DNA of 64,000 nt from NCBI RefSeq assembly GCF_021026345.1, contig NZ_JAJNCZ010000013.1:1-64000 (forward strand), in the 5' to 3' direction. Below, one piece after another: positions 1 to 8,032 of the stretch (within the stretch, counting starts at the first letter, position 1; each line of letters begins with the position of its first letter). The notes under the pieces were generated by a model. It searched no databases. It was not told the DNA's origin and saw nothing but the letters and a program-made list of their open reading frames with translations. This DNA is from Rhizobium sp. GN54 (GTDB lineage Bacteria > Pseudomonadota > Alphaproteobacteria > Rhizobiales > Rhizobiaceae). The position numbers and the translations under genes are program-made.

Positions 1-1
1 C

Positions 2-115
2 GCCATCGCCCGCGTCCCCATCGGGACCGTCGTCAAGGAACTCTGGCCCTTCTACCTCGTCGCATTCACCGTCCTCGTCCTCATCTCATACGTTCCAGCC
101 TTCACACTCTACTGA
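2..115 (+). CDS. TRAP transporter large permease, C-terminal end (partial)
   Basis: Only the last 37 codons are in the window and the gene begins before position 1. The frame reads VVKELWPFYLVAFTVLVLI, then SYVPAFTLY and a TGA. This is the usual last membrane helix and tail of DctM-type TRAP permeases, which end in a hydrophobic helix followed by a TYVPxLxL-like tail. It is followed 7 bases later by a beta-hydroxyacid dehydrogenase gene on the same strand, so the two are probably co-transcribed. The uptake system may import the acid that the dehydrogenase oxidises. The assignment rests on a short stretch. Confidence 0.6.
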   Translation, partial: AIARVPIGTVVKELWPFYLVAFTVLVLISYVPAFTLY

Positions 116-122
116 GACCGAA

Positions 123-1010
123 ATGCAAGACACAAAGAACATCGCATTCGTCGGGTTGGGGTCCATGGGGCTTCCCATGGCCACCAACCTCGTCAACGCG
201 GGATACACCGTCAAAGGCGTGGACTCGCGCCAGGAGGCGATGGATGCCCTCGTGACGATCGGCGGGAAACCGGCCGAAAGTCTCAAGGATGCCTGCGGCG
301 ACGCTGCCATCCTCGTGCTCATGGTCGTCAATGCGGCTCAGGCACGCACGGTGCTCGTCGATGCCGGCGCGCTTGAGGCCCTGCCGCAAGGTGCGCATGT
401 CTGCCTCATGGCAACATGCCCGCCCGACGAGGTGCAGACGCTGGCAACGGACGTGGCCAAGAGCGGCAAGATCCTCGTCGACGCCCCGGTCTCCGGCGGC
501 GTCGTCGGGGCCAAGGCCGGAACGCTCACGATCATGGTCGGCGCACCGCGTGCGGACTATGACGCGGTGGCGCCGGTGTTGCGCACCATGGGCGACAAGC
601 TCTATCACTGCGGGCCGGAACAGGGACAGGGCGCGGTCGTCAAGGCGATCAACCAGTTGCTCTGCGGCGTGCATCTCGCCGCCGCCGGCGAAGCGCTTGC
701 CCTTGGCGAGAAGGCCGGCGTCGATACTGCGACGCTGCTCGAGATCGTCTCAGGCTCGGCCGCCTCCAGCTGGATGCTGAAGGATCGCGGGCCGCGCATG
801 CTGATGGAGCACCCGCCGGTCACCAGCGCGGTCGACATCTTCGTGAAGGATCTCGGCATCGCCCTTGCCGCCGGACGCTCCGTTAGCATGGGCCTGCCGC
901 TTGCCGCCGCAGCCCACCAGATGTTCCTCGGCGAGAGCGGCGCCGGCAACGGGCTTCTCGACGACAGCCAGGTCATCGCCGCCTACCGGCGCCTGAACGG
1001 CATCTCTTGA
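123..1010 (+). CDS. NAD(P)-dependent beta-hydroxyacid dehydrogenase (HIBADH/L-threonate dehydrogenase family)
   Basis: This 295-residue protein belongs to the 3-hydroxyisobutyrate/tartronate semialdehyde/L-threonate dehydrogenase family, the usual length for which is 290-300. Near the N terminus it has the Rossmann motif FVGLGSMGLPMATNLVNAGY (GxGxxG), followed by an Asp (GVDSR) that suggests NAD preference. The substrate-binding signature DAPVSGGVVGAKAGTLTIMV lies around residues 120-140. The catalytic-lysine region KAINQLLCGVHLAAAGEAL lies near residue 175. It directly follows a TRAP permease tail, so a transported hydroxy acid is the likely substrate. The C-terminal DDSQVIAAY segment resembles LtnD-type enzymes, but the exact substrate cannot be read from sequence. 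Confidence 0.9.
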   Translation: MQDTKNIAFVGLGSMGLPMATNLVNAGYTVKGVDSRQEAMDALVTIGGKPAESLKDACGDAAILVLMVVNAAQARTVLVDAGALEALPQGAHVCLMATCPPDEVQTLATDVAKSGKILVDAPVSGGVVGAKAGTLTIMVGAPRADYDAVAPVLRTMGDKLYHCGPEQGQGAVVKAINQLLCGVHLAAAGEALALGEKAGVDTATLLEIVSGSAASSWMLKDRGPRMLMEHPPVTSAVDIFVKDLGIALAAGRSVSMGLPLAAAAHQMFLGESGAGNGLLDDSQVIAAYRRLNGIS

Positions 1011-1017
1011 CACCGGC

Positions 1018-1053
1018 TGCGCGCAGGCCGCATTGAAAATGCGACTGCGCGCA
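1018..1053. terminator. Inverted repeat after the dehydrogenase gene, terminator-like
   Basis: Nine-base arms TGCGCGCAG (1018-1026) and CTGCGCGCA (1045-1053) enclose a nested GCAT-TGAAA-ATGC stem. The element starts 8 bases after the dehydrogenase stop codon and ends 45 bases before the LysR start. There is no clear T-run, so termination is inferred from stem strength and placement. A regulatory role for the LysR gene is also possible. Confidence 0.45.
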
Positions 1054-1097
1054 TTCCTCCACATTCGGCGTCGGGATCGGCGCAGCGGGAGGACAAG

Positions 1098-2072
1098 ATG
1101 GCGATCAGCCCCAACCTCAATTCGCTGGCCTACTTCGAGGCAGTCGCCCGAACCGGCAGGGTATCGCTCGCCGCCGAAGAACTCGGCGTGTCGGCCGCTG
1201 CCGTCAGCCAGCAGATCAAGCAGCTCGAAGAGCAATGGGGCGTCCGGCTCTTCCGCCGCAAGGACCGCCGGCTCAGCCTGACCATCGATGGAGAAATGCT
1301 GTTCCAGACGACAACAACGGCATTTCGCATGATCCGGGAAGCCCGTTCTGCGGTTCTTCGTCAGCGTAACAGCCGGCATCTGACGATGCGCTCCAGCCCG
1401 AGTTTCGCCGTCCGCTGGCTGACGCCACGGCTTAAACCGTTTCTGGATGCCAATCCCGACTGGGGCGTGCGGGTCGATGCGACACCGGATTTCTCCGATT
1501 TCGAAACCGAAGTGATCGACCTCGACCTGCGCTACGGATCCGGCGCCTGGGAAAATCTTCATACGGAATGCATCATTCACGATCTCGTGCTGCCGATGTG
1601 CAGCCCGGAGTATCGCGAGCAACTGCGCGCGCTGAGCGACGACCCGGTGATCCAGATCGCCAATGCGCGCCGCATTCAATCCGTCAAGGCACTCTACCAG
1701 TGGGATATCTGGCTGATCGTGCACGGCATCGATCCGTCGACGGAGCATGCGCCGCTGCGTTTCGACCGATCGAACATGGCCATCCAGCTTGCCAGGGATG
1801 GCGCCGGGGTCGTCCTCGATTCCGTGACACTCGCCCATGAGGATCTCGAGCGCGGCACGCTCGTGCCGCTGAGCACCGCGTTCGATGTGGTGGAATTTCC
1901 AGCCTACTGGCTGGTCTGCCCTCCCCGCCATGTCAGCCGTCGTACCGTCAGTGTCTTCGCCGAATGGATCCGGACGGAGGCCAGGACGTTTGACGCGTCC
2001 ATCAGGCAAACGCTGTCGGACCTCGGATGCAGCTTTCGTCCTGCCCGTGACCAGGAACCTGGCCTGAGATAG
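1098..2072 (+). CDS. LysR-family transcriptional regulator, GcvA-like
   Basis: This 324-residue protein has an N-terminal winged helix-turn-helix (residues about 6-65) containing LAAEELGVSAAAVSQQIKQL, followed by FRRKDRRLSLT. This is the form seen in the GcvA subgroup of LysR regulators. An effector-binding domain follows, with the GcvA-like run SPSFAVRWLTPRLKPFL and DLDLRYGSGAW. A GGAGGACAAG stretch just before the ATG at 1098 serves as ribosome-binding site and decides the start. It lies downstream of the dehydrogenase on the same strand and probably controls the TRAP/dehydrogenase genes, though no divergent target is visible. Confidence 0.88.
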   Translation: MAISPNLNSLAYFEAVARTGRVSLAAEELGVSAAAVSQQIKQLEEQWGVRLFRRKDRRLSLTIDGEMLFQTTTTAFRMIREARSAVLRQRNSRHLTMRSSPSFAVRWLTPRLKPFLDANPDWGVRVDATPDFSDFETEVIDLDLRYGSGAWENLHTECIIHDLVLPMCSPEYREQLRALSDDPVIQIANARRIQSVKALYQWDIWLIVHGIDPSTEHAPLRFDRSNMAIQLARDGAGVVLDSVTLAHEDLERGTLVPLSTAFDVVEFPAYWLVCPPRHVSRRTVSVFAEWIRTEARTFDASIRQTLSDLGCSFRPARDQEPGLR

Positions 2073-2126
2073 CGCTACCTGCGGAAATCGAGGGACAACG
2101 CAACCTCAATTTTCAAGCACCTCCAA

Positions 2127-2159
2127 GCACTTCCGCCTTTGCTCGAAAGACGGAAGTGC
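2127..2159. terminator. Strong hairpin between convergent genes
   Basis: Perfect 9-base arms GCACTTCCG (2127-2135) and CGGAAGTGC (2151-2159) enclose an inner CTTT-GCTCG-AAAG stem. The element lies between the LysR gene and the convergent small gene that ends at 2170, where a bidirectional terminator is expected. No long T-run follows on either strand. Confidence 0.45.
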
Positions 2160-2169
2160 GGCCAGATCG

Positions 2170-2400
2170 TTACGCGCTCTTACGGGCACTGTTTTCGAAG
2201 CTCACGCCGTCCAGCTTCTTGATCAGCACGGCGCGATCCTCGATGGATTTCAGCCGGACCGTCTGGGCCATGCTCTTGATCGGCACCTGCGGCGGCAGCG
2301 ACAGGGCGATGCCCGGAATATTCTCGGCCGCCCACTGCCTGAAACGCGGCAGCTTGTTCGGGCCGCTGATGGGGAAAGTATGACTGTATCGGAAGCTCAT
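2170..2400 (-). CDS. Small hypothetical protein
   Basis: This 76-residue open frame on the minus strand begins MSFRYSHTFPISGPNKLPRF and is basic, with a Pro-containing middle (LSLPPQVPIKSMAQ) and a C-terminal KSIEDRAVLIKKLDG. A modest AAAGAG sits upstream of the ATG. No signal peptide, membrane segment or known motif is recognised. The composition is protein-like rather than the Arg/Pro-rich look of shadow frames, and the frame ends just beside a convergent-terminator hairpin. It may be a conserved rhizobial small protein. Function is unknown. Confidence 0.5.
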   Translation of the reverse strand: MSFRYSHTFPISGPNKLPRFRQWAAENIPGIALSLPPQVPIKSMAQTVRLKSIEDRAVLIKKLDGVSFENSARKSA

Positions 2401-2618
2401 TGCTGGCTCTTTCTGAATTGGACAACGACCCGGCGCATCAAGGGGCCGGCGTTGCTCCGAAGGGTTCCATTTGGGATCGGGAAAACGCCTGGCACCACTC
2501 TTGCCGTCGCAGGTAGTGACGCCAGGCAGTCAGCGCCCGGCGCTGACCCTGTGGATAGGGAAGGCAGGCAGCCGCCGAGGGCGGCGCTTGAACACCGGCA
2601 GGAACATCGGGACGGTTT

Positions 2619-3155
2619 TCAGCATTCCATCGCGGGCCGCCTGCCGAACGGCAACATCCGCCCGCCTGCGCCGACGAATGGCTCCAGACGGTCCGGGGCT
2701 GTGGCGGCAAGCGTCCGAACGAATACGGCGAGTTCGACATCGTCGAGCGCATCGGCCGCTGCATCCAGAGAAAACCACCGTCGCTGCCTTTGCCCCTTTT
2801 CCCGCCAATGGCTGAGCGTGCCGCGCACATTCATGCCGAACACCGCGACGCGGCAGGGAACCTGCGAACCGTCATCCAGCAACTTCAGGTATCGATAGGA
2901 CGTCATCGGTGTCGACGAGATATCGCCGACAATCCCAGCCTCTTCGAACGCTTCCCGTGATGCGGCGACGAAGGCAGGATATCCCTTCACCATCCACCCC
3001 TTGGGCACGATCCACCGCCCTCGCTCCCGCGAGGTGATGAGCAAGACCTTCGCTTCGCCATTCTTCCGGATTCGCCAGGGAAGAACACCGACCTGCTGCA
3101 ACTCGTCCCGCCTGCCGGCCTCCAAGGCACGACCACTGGTCATTTCTGGTCTCAT
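2619..3155 (-). CDS. NUDIX hydrolase (DIPP/Aps1-like)
   Basis: This is a 178-residue hydrolase of nucleoside diphosphate-linked or inositol polyphosphate-type substrates. The NUDIX core is RWIVPKGWMVKGYPAFVAAS followed by REAFEEAGIVG. The catalytic REx(2)EExG helix is intact, and the fifth upstream position of the box is Tyr rather than Glu, a variation common in the KGW-type DIPP-like branch. The open frame extends upstream, but the start was placed at 3155 because that ATG overlaps the TGA of the preceding zinc-ribbon gene (ATGA, 3152-3155). That arrangement implies translational coupling. The next in-frame Met is four codons later. Confidence 0.85.
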   Translation of the reverse strand: MRPEMTSGRALEAGRRDELQQVGVLPWRIRKNGEAKVLLITSRERGRWIVPKGWMVKGYPAFVAASREAFEEAGIVGDISSTPMTSYRYLKLLDDGSQVPCRVAVFGMNVRGTLSHWREKGQRQRRWFSLDAAADALDDVELAVFVRTLAATAPDRLEPFVGAGGRMLPFGRRPAMEC

Positions 3156-3340
3156 CGCCCGGTGCCCTCCTCGAAAAGGGAGGAGGCGAACCGACTGGCA
3201 CCCTTTTCTCTCAGGATGCGGGAGAAGGGACGGGCGCCGGTGGTGAAGATCGGCGCCTCGCACCAGGGGCAACGACGTGCGGCGACAGGAAGACGCCGGC
3301 TGCAGGTATTGCAGACCGGATGGGACCGAAACGAGGACAT
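3152..3340 (-). CDS. Small zinc-ribbon protein coupled to NUDIX hydrolase
   Basis: This 62-residue protein has one zinc-ribbon signature: CNTC at residues 10-13 and CPWC at 24-27, separated by a 10-residue basic linker. It is therefore likely to bind one Zn and perhaps nucleic acid or a protein partner. The start at 3340 is supported by GGAG seven bases upstream. Its stop codon shares ATGA with the NUDIX start, so the two products are probably made in step. The C-terminal third is basic and featureless. No specific family is recognised. A role as an RNA- or substrate-recognition partner of the NUDIX enzyme would be inference. Confidence 0.6.
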   Translation of the reverse strand: MSSFRSHPVCNTCSRRLPVAARRCPWCEAPIFTTGARPFSRILREKGASRFASSLFEEGTGR

Positions 3341-3677
3341 GGATACGCTCCAACGATGCGCCGTGGAAGGCGCAGCATAAACCGCACTGTTTGCGAGTGA
3401 GGTTCCCGGAGCAGCGGGGTCTGTGGCGGCGTTACAGGATCAAAGCCGCGCGCTCCGGGATACGGCGCGTGCTTGCTCGATGTGCCTCGATGTCCTGTTC
3501 AACATGTCCATGGTCCTCATGTGGGCCGCGAGTATGGCGAAATCAAGCCCTTATTGTTCGTCGGATAACCTCTCGTCTTGCAGTTCCGTATAAGCACAGT
3601 TTGTCGGTGACGATGCGCTTTGTCGACGGCGTAAAGCAGTGCTCCTCGGTCGGAAATCGCGCGGCAGTTGCCGCCGA
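3341..3677. other. Intergenic stretch without a recognisable gene
   Basis: No open frame with protein-like composition was found here. It should contain the promoter of the zinc-ribbon/NUDIX pair (minus strand, entering at 3340). At 3661-3674 it holds the small inverted repeat GCGGCA-GT-TGCCGC just past the racemase stop, which could help terminate the TTT operon. I see no tRNA-like or repeat structure. Confidence 0.5.
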
Positions 3678-4358
3678 TCAGCGTCGTTCATTCCCTTCGA
3701 TCAACGCGCGCATGCGGCTGACTGCCGCCTCGGGCGCGGTCAGCACAGGGATATCGACGGCACGCCGAACCGCCTGCGCGGCACGGGTCGTCGAGAAGTG
3801 CGCCAGCATGATCGCGTCGCAGTCGACAAGATCGCGTGCGGCTTGTGCCACGCGCCGGTCGTGATCCTCCCGGTCGCCACGGCGCAGGCTTTCGATTGCG
3901 CCCTCCGCGATGACCGTTTTCAGTCGTGCGGAGCGGTCCATCTCGGCGGCGAAGGCGGCAAATTCGCTTTCCATCGTGGATACTGCCGGCGCGAAGGTCG
4001 CCACCATGCCGATGCGTTCCCCGCGCGCCAGCGCGTCGCGAAACATCGCCTCGTTCGGCATCAGCACGGGAACCGTCACCTGCGAGGCGAGCTGGCGGAT
4101 CGCGGAGCCGAATGCGGAGCAGGTGATGAGGATCCCGTCGGCGCCGCCGGCGACCGCCTGCTTGCCCAGCGCGACGAAACGGCAGACGAGGCCCTGAGAC
4201 AATCCGCCCACCTCCCTCGCCCGGTCGATGGACAGGCTCTCGTCGAGAATGTTCACCGCCTCCGCTTCCGGCCAGAGAGCCCGCATGGCGCCCTGGACCG
4301 GCTCCATGGCCACCGGCGTGGCATGGAAGAGGAAGATGCGGGGCGCACTGTCAGGCAT
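3678..4358 (-). CDS. Asp/Glu/hydantoin racemase-family protein
   Basis: This 226-residue protein fits the Asp/Glu/hydantoin racemase superfamily (PF01177-type). The first catalytic-cysteine loop is ADGILITCSAFGSAIRQL near residue 80. In the second half, where many members carry the partner cysteine, the sequence is DAIMLAHFSTTRAAQAV. The second cysteine is therefore absent. That points to a one-cysteine subgroup with lyase, decarboxylase or isomerase chemistry rather than classical two-base racemisation. The gene overlaps the upstream SAF-domain dehydrogenase by 8 bases and is the last gene of the TTT uptake operon. It probably acts on the imported carboxylate. Confidence 0.78.
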   Translation of the reverse strand: MPDSAPRIFLFHATPVAMEPVQGAMRALWPEAEAVNILDESLSIDRAREVGGLSQGLVCRFVALGKQAVAGGADGILITCSAFGSAIRQLASQVTVPVLMPNEAMFRDALARGERIGMVATFAPAVSTMESEFAAFAAEMDRSARLKTVIAEGAIESLRRGDREDHDRRVAQAARDLVDCDAIMLAHFSTTRAAQAVRRAVDIPVLTAPEAAVSRMRALIEGNERR

Positions 4359-5796
4359 CGACCTTTGCCTTCGAAGTCTGTTCGGACAGGAATGCCCGGT
4401 CCTGAAGCCGGCGAATTTCCCATAGCTGCGAACCCTGCGGCTCCTCGACCATGTCGTAGGTGACGAGCGTTCCGGCAGGAATATCCACCTTGGCGCGGTT
4501 TCCGGTCAGCAGGTGGGCGCAGGCCGGGTTGCCGGGCGCGACCGGCACCGCCGGAATGATGCGCGCCGTCATCATCGGATTGTGATCGTTGCCGAAGGTT
4601 TCCCCTGCCCTGATATCCCGGGCCGCCACCTTGGCGAGATCGTAGCGGGGCCGGTAATCGTCCGAACCGGTATCTATCCCCAGGAGGCCCGCCATCAGCA
4701 GGGACGTCGCGGTCTCCACGCCGCACAGGTGGTAGGGACGGTAGATGACGGTCGCCGTTTCGTCATAGTTCGGGATCTGGCCCTTCGTCGTCAGAATGTG
4801 GTTCGAATAGGCGTTGTCGCAGCGCACCACCAGGAAGACGCCGCCACCGAGACCGGACTCGTCGGGCCTGCGCAGGCAGGTCGCAAGGTCGATCGTATCG
4901 CCGCGCTCGAACAGGCCGCCATTCACCGCTTCGCAATAGGCGACGGGGATCTCGGTAATGCGCAGCGGGGCGTGGATGAGGGTGTCTACCGCCGGCATCA
5001 TTCCAGTGTAGTTGGCCGCAACGGTGATCTCGCAAAGATCATAGGCGCCGGGCTGCGGCAGCCGTGCCAGGATCTCCTTGCGGCGAGCGACGAATTCTGC
5101 GGCCTGCCCTTCGGGGATCATGGCAAGCCATTTGCGATCTTCTTCCGAGACGGAGATGGACGCGACGTTGGGCGCATGGATCTTCTTGTCCGTCTTGATC
5201 GTGACCGTGCCCTTGGCCTCGTCATAGACGAACTCGCCATCGGTGGCCTTGCCGCCGGACAAGACGGTCAGGCCCACTGACTTCGCCCATTCGTAGAACT
5301 GGATGAGAAGACCATGCTGGTCGCCGTCGACAGGTGTGTAGACGACGCCGGCATCCTGCGCGAGCCGCTTCAGCATCGGTCCGACGGCGACGTCGCAATC
5401 CTTGGTGACCATGGCAACGTGCTTGCCGGCATTGATCGCCTGCACGGCATATCTGACACTTGCCTCCGGCACGCCGCTGCTCTCGCAGACAACCTGCACG
5501 GCCGGTATGCGGCCGACGATCTCCGGACGATCGGTGTAGACGAACCGACCCTCGGCGATGTGCAATTGGGCTTCCTCGGCCGTCTCGGCATAGGCGACAC
5601 GGGCCATCTCATAGCCGCCCTTTTCATAGGCGCCGCGCGCGGCATCGGTGGAGATATCGGCCACCACCACGACGTTCAGCCGCGGTGTGCGGGGTGCCTG
5701 GGTCACAATGGCGGTCCCGTAGTTTCCGGCACCGATATTCCCGACATTGACTTCTCCGGCTTTTGCGAAGCCGGAATAGATGTGATGATAAACCAT
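4351..5796 (-). CDS. COG4091-type NAD(P)-dependent dehydrogenase with C-terminal SAF domain
   Basis: This 481-residue protein has an N-terminal homoserine-dehydrogenase-like Rossmann fold (VGNIGAGNYGTAIVTQA, GxGxxG) and a middle substrate domain with GDQHGLLIQFYEWAKSVG. Its C-terminal SAF domain (about residues 400-465) includes DIRAGETFGNDHN and IPAGTLVTYDMV. Such proteins are annotated as predicted homoserine dehydrogenases but are mostly uncharacterised sugar-acid or hydroxy-acid oxidoreductases. AAGGGAAGAAAT precedes the ATG. It sits between TctA and the racemase-family gene, so the imported acid is probably oxidised here. The substrate is not determinable from sequence. Confidence 0.82.
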   Translation of the reverse strand: MVYHHIYSGFAKAGEVNVGNIGAGNYGTAIVTQAPRTPRLNVVVVADISTDAARGAYEKGGYEMARVAYAETAEEAQLHIAEGRFVYTDRPEIVGRIPAVQVVCESSGVPEASVRYAVQAINAGKHVAMVTKDCDVAVGPMLKRLAQDAGVVYTPVDGDQHGLLIQFYEWAKSVGLTVLSGGKATDGEFVYDEAKGTVTIKTDKKIHAPNVASISVSEEDRKWLAMIPEGQAAEFVARRKEILARLPQPGAYDLCEITVAANYTGMMPAVDTLIHAPLRITEIPVAYCEAVNGGLFERGDTIDLATCLRRPDESGLGGGVFLVVRCDNAYSNHILTTKGQIPNYDETATVIYRPYHLCGVETATSLLMAGLLGIDTGSDDYRPRYDLAKVAARDIRAGETFGNDHNPMMTARIIPAVPVAPGNPACAHLLTGNRAKVDIPAGTLVTYDMVEEPQGSQLWEIRRLQDRAFLSEQTSKAKVDA

Positions 5797-5978
5797 TGAT
5801 ATTTCTTCCCTTCATAGAATATCGCCAAGGCCTTCAGACTGGAACTGAGGCCGAGTTTCCACACGCGGCGGTCCGGCACTCGCCGTCGCGTCGTCATGCA
5901 GGTTCAGGTCTGCAAACAGAGGAGGCATCGGCCGTCTGAACGTCGCTCCCGGCGGACGCTGGACGGCACCGTTGCGTC

Positions 5979-7487
5979 CTATTTCGCGATGGCCGCCGCC
6001 CGTCGCCTGGTCCGCTGCGAGACCAGCCAGGGCGAGACGAGAAGCACTACGGTCACGACGATGATGCCGATCGCGATCGGGCTGCGGAAGAAGACCGACA
6101 GGTCGCCATCCGACGCGACGAGCGTGCGACGGATGCCGCGCTCCAGGATCGGTCCGAGGATCATGCCCAGAACGAGTGGCACGGGCGGATAGTCCAGCTT
6201 CATCATCAGGTAGCCGAGAAGCCCAAAGCCGATGACAAGAACCACTTCGAACATCGCGTTGTTGATGCCGTAGATGCCGAAAGCGATGATGGCGATCACG
6301 GCCGGAAACAGGTAGCTCGGGCGAACGAATGCGCAACTCGCAAGGATCGGCGTCAACAGGATCGTGATGGCGACGAGCGCGAGATTGCCGATGTAGAAGC
6401 TGCCGAAGATAGTCCAGACAAATTCCGACTGCGTCTGGAACAGCATCGGCCCCGGCTGCAGTCCGATCATCAGGAGGCCGCCCATGAGCACCGCCGTGGT
6501 CCCCGATCCCGGAATGCCGAGGGCGAACATCGGGATCATGTTGCCGTAGGCAGCGCTGTTGTTGGCGGCCTCGGGCGCAGCGACACCTTCCATTGCACCA
6601 TTGCCGAACCGCTCGGGATGCTTCGACGTTCGCTTGGCGAAGGCGTAGGAGATCATCGTGGCCGCGGTCGCTCCCGCGCCGGGAAGGATGCCGACGAAGA
6701 AGCCGATCAGCGAACCCGAACCAAGCTCGCGCCAGCATTGCAGCGTGCTGCGCACATCCGGAAGCAGTTCACGGAAGCGAAATCGACCGGAGTCGTCGTG
6801 CGCGCCCGTGGACGGGGGCGTGGCGTACATTTCCGCCAGGCCGAAGAGGCCGACGGCGATGATCGAGAATTCGATGCCGTCGAACAGACGCACCTCGCCA
6901 AAATCGAAACGCGGCAGCCCGACCATCGGGTCGAGGCCGATCGTGCCGATGAAGAGGCCGAGGAACAGCGAGATCATGGCCTTGTTCAGGTCGCGTCCGC
7001 CAAGCACGCTCACCAGCGACAGGGAGAAGACCATCAGCGCTGTCATCTCTATCGGGCCGAAGGCGATGGCGGCTTTCGCGATCGTGGTGGCGAAGGCCGT
7101 CAGCAGGACCAGGCCGATCAGGCCGCCGATGAAGGACGCGGCGATGCTCAGCCCCAGCGCCGCGCCGGCCTTGCCATTGCGCGCCATCTTGTGCCCGTCG
7201 ATGACGGTCATGGTGGCCGAGGCATCGCCGGGAATGCCGAGAAGAATAGCCGTTACCGCGCCGCCATACTGGGCGCCGTAATAGACCGCGCCAAGCGCGG
7301 CGATCGCGGCGGTCCCGTCAAAACTGACGGCCACCGGCAAGAGGATGGCCACACCGGCCGTTGGCCCCAGGCCGGGCAGTGCACCGATGAACAGGCCGAT
7401 GATTGCACCGACCATGATCGCGGCGAGGACGGTCGGTTGCGACGCGGCGGCCAACCCTTGAGCAAGCAATTGCCAAGATTCAAACAT
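5979..7487 (-). CDS. tctA: Tripartite tricarboxylate transporter large permease TctA
   Basis: This 502-residue polytopic membrane protein has about a dozen hydrophobic helices. It carries the TctA-family glycine-rich motif [20 protein letters not shown] in the first helices, and the partner motif [20 protein letters not shown] in the middle repeat, the expected inverted-repeat architecture. [18 protein letters not shown] is also typical. It acts in the inner membrane with TctB and the periplasmic TctC to drive carboxylate uptake by ion symport. It lies 21 bases downstream of TctB. A 182-base gap separates it from the next gene. Confidence 0.95.
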   Translation of the reverse strand: MFESWQLLAQGLAAASQPTVLAAIMVGAIIGLFIGALPGLGPTAGVAILLPVAVSFDGTAAIAALGAVYYGAQYGGAVTAILLGIPGDASATMTVIDGHKMARNGKAGAALGLSIAASFIGGLIGLVLLTAFATTIAKAAIAFGPIEMTALMVFSLSLVSVLGGRDLNKAMISLFLGLFIGTIGLDPMVGLPRFDFGEVRLFDGIEFSIIAVGLFGLAEMYATPPSTGAHDDSGRFRFRELLPDVRSTLQCWRELGSGSLIGFFVGILPGAGATAATMISYAFAKRTSKHPERFGNGAMEGVAAPEAANNSAAYGNMIPMFALGIPGSGTTAVLMGGLLMIGLQPGPMLFQTQSEFVWTIFGSFYIGNLALVAITILLTPILASCAFVRPSYLFPAVIAIIAFGIYGINNAMFEVVLVIGFGLLGYLMMKLDYPPVPLVLGMILGPILERGIRRTLVASDGDLSVFFRSPIAIGIIVVTVVLLVSPWLVSQRTRRRAAAIAK

Positions 7488-7508
7488 GATGATTTCTCTT
7501 TGCGCAGA

Positions 7509-7955
7509 TCACAGCAGCGGCATTGCCAGCACGAGGCCGAAGACGAGGTAGAGGACCCCAGCCATCGCCACAGCGATTGCACTCACTGCCATGAGGGAGC
7601 GGATGTCCCGGGCGCCGAATATGGCGCCGATGGCGACCATCAGCAGCACCGCGGCCGCGATCATTCCGATGAACCCCGAGAGGACGACGAAGCCGCCGAT
7701 CGCCAGGCTGACCAGCCCGACCCGCGCCACTTCCGTCCTGTCGACGGCACCAGCCAGGCCGGACTGCCTGAGCATCTTGATGAAGTTGAGGGCGGAAAAG
7801 AGCGCCAGCCCGCCGCCGATCCAGAACGGGAAGAAGCCGGCGGCTGGGACGCTTCCATCCTGGTATCCGTAGTTCATGCCCTGCGAGACGATATAAATGC
7901 CGAGCAGGGTCAGGGTGGCCGACAGGCCAAGGTCGAAGGTTCTTAGGCGTATCAC
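7509..7955 (-). CDS. tctB: Tripartite tricarboxylate transporter small permease TctB
   Basis: This 148-residue protein has four hydrophobic helices and the usual TctB opening RLRTFDLGLSATLTLLGIYI, followed by PAAGFFPFWIGGGLALFSAL. The open frame runs further upstream, but that part is Arg-rich and not TctB-like. The start is therefore placed at a GTG (7953-7955) with AGGAGAG about 7 bases upstream. It is the small membrane partner of TctA and lies between tctC and tctA, as is usual for these operons. Confidence 0.88.
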   Translation of the reverse strand: MIRLRTFDLGLSATLTLLGIYIVSQGMNYGYQDGSVPAAGFFPFWIGGGLALFSALNFIKMLRQSGLAGAVDRTEVARVGLVSLAIGGFVVLSGFIGMIAAAVLLMVAIGAIFGARDIRSLMAVSAIAVAMAGVLYLVFGLVLAMPLL

Positions 7956-8032
7956 TGCTGTCTCTCCTGGGCTCACGGCGTCCGATGCCGGCCGATGGGC
8001 GGCCCCCGTTCGAATTGCGGGGGCCGCCGACC

